A stretch of 64,000 bases of DNA, from contig JAUDYN010000001.1 in the NCBI GenBank assembly GCA_030407005.1, positions 930,001-994,000 of the forward strand, given 5' to 3'. The translations under genes and the position numbers were made by a program. The stretch's first letter is position 1. The number at the start of each line of letters is the position of its first letter. This document shows positions 56,669-64,000 of the stretch, piece by piece. The stretch comes from Desarmillaria ectypa. Lineage: Eukaryota > Basidiomycota > Agaricomycetes > Agaricales > Physalacriaceae. Under the pieces are notes generated by a model. The model saw only the letters and a program-made list of their open reading frames with translations. It searched no databases and was not told where the DNA came from.

Positions 56669-57384
56669 ATAGTCAAATTGACTGACAAATTTGTGATCTA
56701 GTTCTGCGGTGACCGGACAATTTGTCGTACTTATGTCTACGGCATACGCCTTCATTTTTCAACTTTTGTTGTATTCCTACTCGGTGTATATTACCTATAT
56801 CTTTCGTGGAATTGGATAGTGTGTTTCCTTCTTTATATATGCAATGAAAGAGCGACGACCGGCATCCTAGTGGTGGTCTTGGTGAGAAAATACACCCAGA
56901 TTGATCGACATGTTCTAAAAAAAAAGCCATCAACAATTCTCGTAATAATAAGTAAAGACTATCGCGTCATCCCCCGGCTCAGTTTTTCTTGGAGTTTGCC
57001 CAAAAACCGTGGCAAGCCAGAACCGAGGAATAAGGGCAGAATTCTTATGTGAAATGATTTGTGTGCCTGCGACTTATTCCCGACTATGATTCTCAGAAGA
57101 GAAGGAATACTACACTTAAGCTTGTTGATCAGCAAGCACAGTAGTTCTCATCCACATCAGGTCTCCACAGCGACTCGGAATTAACGTCCAAGACAGAAGG
57201 GACATCGAACATTACTGTTTGTCACTGGCCGTGATCACGGCTCTTCAACGTCGAAGATCGAAACGCACCCTGCATACTGGCGGCCCTGTCTCCTGGCGCA
57301 TCGCCTTGGGCGCATCCGATACAGATGACAGGGGCAGTTGAATGGATTAGTATTTATGTCTATGCCTTAGTTCATGTTTGGTCG
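56669..57384. other. Intergenic
   Basis: AT-rich to about 56950, then mixed composition. No coding frame recognised. It holds the promoter of the next gene. Confidence 0.4.
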
Positions 57385-59861
57385 ATGTCGCGTCTACTCA
57401 CGACTCTTGCTTTTCTCACTTGTGCTCTCGCACACCAGCCCTCGGCGTATCTAGATGCATTCCAGGATTTTTTAGAAGGGTAAGTTGTCCGGTGCACGTA
57501 GAGTTGGGTTTCGTATAGTGGAATTAATGTGTGGGCTAGATTTATTAATTCTGATTATATACCTGGAAGCAGCAGTCCTTCTCTGGCTGAGGATTGTGTG
57601 GGAAGGGTTGATGTTATGACCAGTAGGTTCATTTTTCCCCCTTCCACTTCATCGAAGCGTTTATTGAATATGAATACAGCATTCCAAGGCGCCTTGTTGA
57701 ACACAGGCATGTAGCCTCAGTCTCCACCCTTAGCCTCACTAACCGCCTTTACTACCAGAATACCTATACGGAGTATTCAACGTCTCCTCGCTTAACACCA
57801 CCCAACTGATCGGCGTACCTTCGGGGGTGTCTATCCAATCACTCGCCATTGAAGGACCTATCGTCTCCTCAAGCGTCATTCTAGCGATGGACTACAAGAC
57901 GATAGACTATACCCTGCATCTGCAGACCGACATATGGATGCGTTTTGACGACGACTTGAAGGTCAAGTTCTATGACATGTCCCTCCGCCACTTTTCATGG
58001 GCGTTTGACTTCCTCCTGCCGAAGTTGGCGCCTATGATCGCAGAGGAGCTGGGAGTATCTTATAATGGCACCGACGCCGACAATCAAACACTAGCTGCAC
58101 AAAGAGCTATTGTTGACATTTGCAGTACTGCGATGGAATACTGTACGGGCGACAACCAGGTTTATGATTCGTAAGTCTTTCTTTCATCCATGACTTGGGC
58201 AGGTCGTTGAGTCTCGTTGTAGGAATGAGAGCTGTATACAGTTTCTGGCCAATGAAGTTCCATTTGAGGAGGCATGGCAAGGAGGGCAGAATACAACGAT
58301 GTGCAGGTAGGACTTTTCCGAACGCCTCGTGTTTACCTAGATTTATTCTGGGACAGATACATACACAAGAACATCATCAAGTTACGACCTGAAGTCCATT
58401 GCCCCCATATCTCTCCATCTGGCGGAGATGTGTGCAGTAAGGTTCCCATCCAAGTTCATCGCCTTCAATGGTTAATTATCGAAATTTTCATAGTCCCAAG
58501 GTCGTACGAAAATGTTACCGAAGAGTTCCCCTTTACCTCAACCCTGGTCGCACCCAACGTCTCTTTCACGGTCGATAATACGGAGGGGCTGTCTGAGGGT
58601 GCCGTGACAGAGTTGATGAAGCTCGCCATGCTGCAGATCTACCCCACTACAGTTGCTTTCGTAGGTTACCTTTACATCGTTGTTGTCGCCACTCAAACGA
58701 ACTCAAACAGTACTCCATCCCAACGATTCTGTACTTCTTCCTGTTGTACGTCTGCGCTAAAGGCATGGAGATAGTGTTGCCAAGGATATACGCAACATAT
58801 AGGGATCTGTCGTTTGAAAATAAACGGAATACTGTTACTTGTGAGTCCCGCAGTTGAAATGTCTTAACTGGCTTCAATGGTATCTATAGATGCCATGAAT
58901 ACGTTTTGGACCTTGGTCGCACTTGTCATGCAAGGCATCGGAGGGTCAGTGGCTAGTCAGAACTACACCGTTCTCAACGTCTCTCTGGTGAAAATAGTAG
59001 GAAACCTCATTTCCGGTTTATGTGCGTCTTCTTTGCCGAAAATTTCCACAGAGGAACCAACGTGCATCCAGATATCTTCGAGCTGACGTATCGTCCGAAC
59101 ATGAGATTGCCTCTACTCATCCACCACTTCTGTGTAAGTTCTTTCACGAATTATCGCCTTTTTCCGGACTCATGTAGACTCTATAGACTCTGTTCGCCAT
59201 TATATTCCTTCAAGTCGTGCTTCAAATCACAGAACATCCCGCTATTGCAATTGCCGGATACATATGGCTATTCCAGGCAACGACAGAGCAATCTATCTTC
59301 ATCGGACTCTTCCTATATAGGCTTCGGTATCCGAAGGTCTTGGTAAAGAAAATGTTACAGTTCGCCGCAATACAATCATTGTATGTTCTATTTCCTTTCC
59401 GAGCCTCCCGGCTGATCACTGATGTTGTCGTGCCACCTAGCTTGTGCAAAATTGTATTCGCGGCATATTTGGTTGTCTGGTGGGGCTTGAAGTTGGCCAA
59501 GTTTCACACGCCCAGTGATATTGCCCTCAGCGTGATGCTGGTTTTTATTTGCGCGTTACTTGTGTCGACACAAGTGTACGTTTTTCCTTCCCACTTGCCC
59601 TTTCAAGTATACTCATGCTTGCTGGTGTAGATATGGGTCTTACGCTGTATGGTCGATAGCAAGGAACATGGACTGTCGGTCGAGAGTCCCAGACGCCGAG
59701 AAACTCCACTCGGAGACAAGTTCTACTATTGCTGTGTCGACCCACGATTCAAGGTCAAGTTCGATACCATCCATTTGTATACTACACTACTTTCAATGGC
59801 AATAGACACGAACACTTTGATACCATTTGTCTCGCCCCATCGTAATCTGAGTCAAGTCTGA
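57385..59861 (+). CDS. Secreted-head, multispan-tail membrane protein (basidiomycete family)
   Basis: ATG 57385 opens a signal peptide (MSRLLTTLAFLTCALAHQPS). Exons join in frame to GFINSDYIPGSSSPSLAEDC, LYGVFNVSSLNTTQLIGVPS, VDICSTAMEYCTGDNQVYDS, NESCIQFLANEVPFEEAWQG, GQNTTMCRYIHKNIIKLRPE and VHCPHISPSGGDVC, a conserved cysteine-rich lumenal head. An in-frame exon ENVTEEFPFTSTLVAPNVSF then leads to membrane helices: YSIPTILYFFLLYVCAKGME, MNTFWTLVALVMQGIGGSVA, LVKIVGNLISGLYIFELTYR, RLPLLIHHFCTLFAIIFLQV, IAIAGYIWLFQATTEQSIFI, ITDVVVPPSLCKIVFAAYLV and IALSVMLVFICALLVSTQ. The LLIHHFCTL motif recalls TLC/LAG1-type proteins. The final exon (from about 59631) runs into a direct repeat and stops at 59861. 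Two adjacent genes cannot be fully excluded, but the exon phases favour one. Function unknown. Confidence 0.65.
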
Positions 59862-60016
59862 ACCCTCGTGCGAATTGTCCTCCTCGGAAGGTTTGACACA
59901 TGGGGTTGCAAATAACCCTTTGGACCCAGAACAAGAACGTCTGGGGATACGGTTTCTCGTGGTGGCAGGTGCAAAGTCAAGGAAAAGTTGAACCTGCACC
60001 GTTGATGAATGGATAT
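59668..60016. repeat. Direct repeat, copy 1
   Basis: About 350 bp matching 63563-64000 in the same orientation. Shared blocks include TGCTGTGTCGACCCACGATT, ATTTGTATACTACACT, CTGAGTCAAGTCTGAACCCT, TTGTCCTCCTCGGAAGGT and CCCTTTGGACCCA. The start coincides with the last exon of the preceding gene; upstream sequence is not shared. Confidence 0.85.
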
Positions 60017-60727
60017 GGCGGTGGGGGGCTCAGAGGAGGAAGTTGACGAGCCCGGAGTGGTCAACGGTGGCGAAGCTTCCGGGGGCCGGCTAGAGAATAA
60101 AGGTGAAGGCAGTTTAATGGAAGTGTGCGTCATTTCCGAGTCGTTGATATGGTTTGTGATGAAGGAGAATCCCAGGTTGGTGATAGAGTCGTAGCAAGTT
60201 ATTACTGTCTCGTCTCGCGAGAACAAGGAACCAGCCGGGCTGCAATAGTACGGGTAACTAGTAGATTTATACGCCGATCTCTCATGGCCATCGGAAGGTG
60301 GAAACGGTATCATAGATACCGTTGTAAAGCTAGAAGCCGGCCGTACAGCTTTGTTGGAATCTGTTGGAGCGTATCGTCATCACAGATGTTGATACGTTAT
60401 ACAGTTGCCTTTAAACCGAAAGTTGTGATATGGAATCAACGATAACCTTGAGAGGTTGTGTAGGAACGACGCTAATTCGTTTCACGGGATACGGTTGACT
60501 TCGTTTCCAATATGATGCACCTTTTGGGGATTTCACGCGAAAGGTATCAGTTTCATATGACGGCTGACAGCTTGCAAAACGGCATCTTGAAAGCCGGCAT
60601 TTTAGTTTATTGGCTCAAAGACTCCACACACATCCACTGGTAACGCAGCGAAGAACCTACACTTACTCCCTTCTGAAGCTTTGAGCACCGGAAATTATTT
60701 TGTTCAGTTAACGTGCCTCTATTCGGA
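60017..60727. other. Intergenic between repeat copy 1 and the carboxypeptidase
   Basis: A minus-strand 153-codon frame (59852-60313) spans the repeat border and has no family features; rejected as a gene. Nothing else recognised. Confidence 0.4.
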
Positions 60728-62654
60728 TTAGTCAAACCAAGGCTTATTCTCAATCCATCCCTCCACGATTTTCTTTGCAAGGGTAGGCTGATCTTTAACC
60801 ACCTACGCCACTCTCGTCAAATTTCTTCAGAGCTGCCCAGGGGGAAAAAACTACTTACAAAATGTCCCGCCTCAGCCAAGAGTATGTACGCCATATTCCC
60901 CGCCCCAGCACCAATGGCGCGAACAGTCGCTTCTCCGTCAGACCAAGGCAAATCTGGTGCTGCGAGGAACTCTTGCTGGAATGGCGTCCGTAGGAGTTTG
61001 AGCTACGTATGTATGAGTAAGAGAGGTACAAAAGTACTGAGAGGATGTACGAATGAGAGGACTCCTGGCCAGGGACAGTTGGCGTCGCGAGCGCCTATCC
61101 AGTCTATCATCAAGATTAAGGTACAGGTGGGGGAGAGAGCATGGGCTTGCACGTACGTAGTACACGGATACCACTTCGAAGAAGTGGTTCGTAGAGAAAG
61201 TAATGTCTGTGCCATCTATGTCGTCTCTGTCACTGATAAACCTCAATTTGAAGCCCTGATCCTTGCTCACATATCCGCGTTTCCTCTGAAGTCGTTGTAC
61301 ACATCATCGCTCAACGATGTATAATTGACGTGGTCCGGAACACCAAGTAACGCCTTTGTGGTCGAATTGTTGAAAAACTTAGTCGTCCAAGCAAATTCCG
61401 GGTGACATGACAGGGGGCTGCCCGGATCGGGAAAGCACTGTTAGCAGAAAACATCAGACAGGCCCAAAACATATGACGGAAGACACACCACACGCCGAAC
61501 GTCCTCGATTACTCTACCATGGGTGTCACCTTCGTCAATGGCTTCACATAGCTTCATCGACGCAAGTTTGTTCTCGAGAGTGGGAGACAACATCGACATC
61601 TCGATACTTTCGAGGCAAGACGGTAAAACAGCGTGCAGGTCCGCGCAGGTCGTGGAGTTGTATACATCAGTAACTGTGCACATGTAATAGAGCTGCCACT
61701 TATAATGCGAGGCGGGATCCTATGACTTCCATAAGTCCGGCAGAGCTTGCATATACGTTTCGCAAACCTACAGAGAAAGGATTGCTAACAAGCAGAGCGT
61801 CTAGGTTGATATTAATGGCGCCTGAATGCCGTTGGTTCTGCTCGTGTATAACTGTAGCTATATGAGGAACGTAGATGCCACCGTACGACCCCCCAGACAC
61901 GTAGAACCGGTTCTTGGAGAGCTTGGGAAAGAGGGAGAAGAACTTTTGTAAAAAATCGTACACGTCATAAGCTGCATCACGACTGTTATTGACTCTTGTT
62001 CCATAAGAATAACCAGCACCGACCGGCTGAAGAAAAGTTTAGTGATCCTGAATGTCCTAGGATTGATAAATGCAGCATACATGGTCGAGCGCGACGAGGT
62101 TGTAGTGTTCGCTCCATTCACTCTGCTCGGGGTTGCGTACAAGTCCGTCTTTGGTCATCGTGCAAGGCGACTGGCCGAAGATCGGGTTGATCAGTCCACT
62201 GGTCCCTGGTCCACCTCCAATCGTCAGGCTACCGTGCACTGTGAAAAATCTCTAATAGAAGTCATCGCGGAGAAAAACATACATGACAGGGGCATTCTCA
62301 GCATCAGTCTCAGCAGGGAAATACCTAAACAACTTTGAGCGCCTACAGGGGAAGAGCGAAGGAATAGACGCACCAGAAGAACGACCTCTTAGGCTTTTCC
62401 TCTGTATCATCCTTCAATCCAACGTGCCCCGAATACGTGAGCACGCCCGCACAAAGTTCTGACGTCGTGATATCGGCGAAGAACGGCTCCATAGTAGGTG
62501 TCTGTACCAGCGTCGAGAAACGAAAGAGGGTCCAAGCGAGTAGGCTGCATGAGACGATGATGATACACAGAGTTTTAATGCTGAAGGACGCTGGCTGGTG
62601 GTTGATTACGAATGTTGGTAACAATTCTTGCTTTTCCTTGAGCGAAGGCATCAT
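60728..62654 (-). CDS. Serine carboxypeptidase (peptidase family S10), membrane-anchored form
   Basis: Removes C-terminal residues from peptides in the secretory/vacuolar system. ATG 62654 gives MMPSLKEKQELLPTFVINHQ and an uncleaved-looking helix (TLCIIIVSCSLLAWTLFRF), so a type II membrane protein is suggested instead of the usual signal peptide plus propeptide. Then come SELCAGVLTYSGHVGL, FFWLFRYFPAETDAENAPVM, LTIGGGPGTSGLINPIFGQS, NLVALDHPVGAGYSYGT, the catalytic serine in RFYVSGGSYGGIYVPHIATV (GxSYGG) and TDVYNSTTCADLHAVLPSCL. LDWIGARDANCPWPGVLSF carries the Asp region, AYILLAEAGHFV the catalytic His, and TLAKKIVEGWIENKPWFD is the end. About nine introns. The glycine-rich oxyanion segment reads GGGPGTSG rather than the common NGGPGCSS. 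The gene appears intact. Confidence 0.88.
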
Positions 62655-63562
62655 AGAGAGAGTGCGGGAGAGAAGACCCTGGATGTCATATGGTAGTTCG
62701 AGATAAAGCAGTTACACCGGGCCGAGCGATGCGATTTTTATTTAAACAATATCTACATACAATAGTCTCACCGTGAATATTTGAATCCTGACTAAGGAGT
62801 AAGAAAGTGAAGAAAAACTTTACCACGAATTCAATATAGACCATTTCCTGTAGGTGGAGGAAACTGCGCATCGTCTCGTGCTTGCAACGCCAAAGGGTCC
62901 TCGAACAAATTTGGGAGCTAAAAGCTCATTTATTTCATATTTTCACAAATGATAAATATTGCCATATGGATAGTACACGTCTTTAGAGAGTGTCTGGAAA
63001 TCTAGGAGAAAATTCATTAACAGATTACAACATCAGATACAGATTATTCACGTACCTAGGTGAAGCAGGCTCTTGCGATGCGGATTTGGAAGTACAGCCT
63101 GTATTTTGTTGGTGAAACCGGATACAGCACTTTCCAAATGATCCTGTTACATTGAAAAGAGCACAACCCACACTTGAACATAGCAGCAGGTGCTGGCAAT
63201 TGCCAATTGAGTTCAGGACATGCCAATCGTTATTTGCAGGGAGACCATCCTGGACACGAAATGCCCCGAGGTGAACGTTAAACTTCTTCTCTACGGCATG
63301 ATGTCCCCCTCAATGATATTCTGTGCAAGCCAGGCCACACACTTGGAAGGGAATAAAGATTCCGTGAACAGTCTGCTCGTCTTTAAAGTTCGGAGAGACG
63401 CAAAGGTGGATGAAGGGCTTAAAACAAAAAAGCCACTGTGTAAGGGGTTCGAGGAGGGCAGCGTAGAAATTCACATAAAGATAAGTAAGGCGAAGGCGCC
63501 CTCTATCGACTCGCTTGGCGACGTCGTATGTTCTGATGGTAATGCCAGAGACATCGGAGGGC
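62655..63562. other. Carboxypeptidase 5' flank, unassigned
   Basis: A 119-codon plus frame (63220-63579) is Lys-rich in its second half (KTKKPLCKGFEEGSVEIHIK) but has no family, splice partner or promoter I can see. The rest is AT-rich without features. Confidence 0.35.
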
Positions 63563-64000
63563 GATGGATCGCTCGTTGAGAGTTTCAGATGCCGAGAAAC
63601 GAGACAAGTTATACTACTGCTGTGTCGACCCACGATTCAGACTAAAATTCGTAAAGACAGTTATCACTCTTTAACCTATTCGTTCACTACATACATATCT
63701 AGCTTTGGCATTGGTCTTTCCCGTGGGTAATTTCTAGAGGAATATGCACGTTCTGGGTCGATACCATACATTTGTATACTACACTGCGTCCGATCGCAAT
63801 AAACACGGATTGAGTACCTTTTGTCTCCGTCATGATCTGAGTCAAGTCTGAACCCTCTTGTGACTTGTCCTCCTCGGAAGGTCTGATACATAAGATTACA
63901 AATGGCCCTTTGGACCCAAAACAGGGACAATATGTAGGTTAAGGGTTCTCGTTGTGGCAGGTGTAGTGCCAAATAAAGGTTGAACCCGCGTCATTGATGG
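63563..64000. repeat. Direct repeat, copy 2 (continues to window end)
   Basis: Same orientation as copy 1, with many substitutions and small indels. It carries about 105 extra bases at roughly 63652-63757 that interrupt the match between the sequences AAATTC and CGATACCAT. The match still holds at base 64000. Confidence 0.85.

Noticed and set aside
59852..60313. 153-codon minus-strand open frame at the repeat border
   Set aside because: It begins in unique sequence and ends inside repeat copy 1. In copy 2 the equivalent frame is not preserved, so selection on a protein is unlikely.
59668..64000. Long terminal repeats of an LTR retrotransposon around the carboxypeptidase
   Set aside because: The direct repeats do not start TG and end CA at matching positions. 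No reverse transcriptase, integrase or primer-binding site lies between them, and the interior is an ordinary intron-containing gene.

Overview
This window reads as nuclear DNA of a filamentous basidiomycete, most likely an Agaricomycete. Genes are split by many short introns (about 45-65 bp, GT-AG with one GC-AG case). Recognisable families include several that I know mainly from mushroom-forming fungi: DUF6535, DUF6699, the multispanning 'HPEG' membrane family and 8-cysteine small secreted proteins. I see no operons, no RNA genes, no CRISPR array and no transposon protein. Gene models were built by hand by joining reading frames at GT/AG signals, so internal exon borders are approximate while most starts and stops are firm.

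Layout, left to right. 1-6.5 kb: 3' truncated PalB/Rim13-like calpain (-), a small PPSYHEV membrane protein (-), a four-helix membrane protein (+) and the KDEL receptor ERD2 (-). 8-12 kb: a dead cytochrome P450 (+) and a beta-propeller-like hypothetical gene (+). 12-15 kb: aldo/keto reductase and class I/II aminotransferase, both (-). 15-21 kb: gene-poor, with ankyrin remnants, two small secreted cysteine-rich proteins and a broken 3' piece of saccharopine dehydrogenase. 21-28 kb: tandem pair of large HPEG-type membrane proteins. 28-35 kb: FAD/NAD oxidoreductase of the AIF/FSP1 type (-) and a Golgi-type Ca/Mn P-type ATPase (+). 35-41 kb: DUF6535 gene with a CpG-free 3' half, DUF6699 gene, and a decayed TRAPPC11 copy. 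41-43.4 kb: degenerate repeats. 43.4-47.2 kb: a four-helix-bundle plus pseudokinase gene and a type-B carboxylesterase. 47-52 kb: a frameshifted hypothetical gene and a MOCOS-type PLP enzyme. 53-60 kb: a tyrosine phosphatase pseudogene whose P-loop is deleted, a Kre6/Skn1-like gene without its catalytic core, and a lumenal-plus-multispan membrane protein. 60-64 kb: serine carboxypeptidase lying between two direct repeats.

Functionally this is a mixed neighbourhood rather than one pathway. Secretory-pathway genes are over-represented (ERD2, Pmr1-type pump, Kre6-like, carboxypeptidase, secreted peptides, broken TRAPPC11), but nothing shows co-regulation. The most unusual points are the CpG desert inside an intact DUF6535 reading frame, the necroptosis-like domain architecture of the gene at 43.4 kb, and five broken copies of ordinary single-copy-type genes scattered among intact ones.
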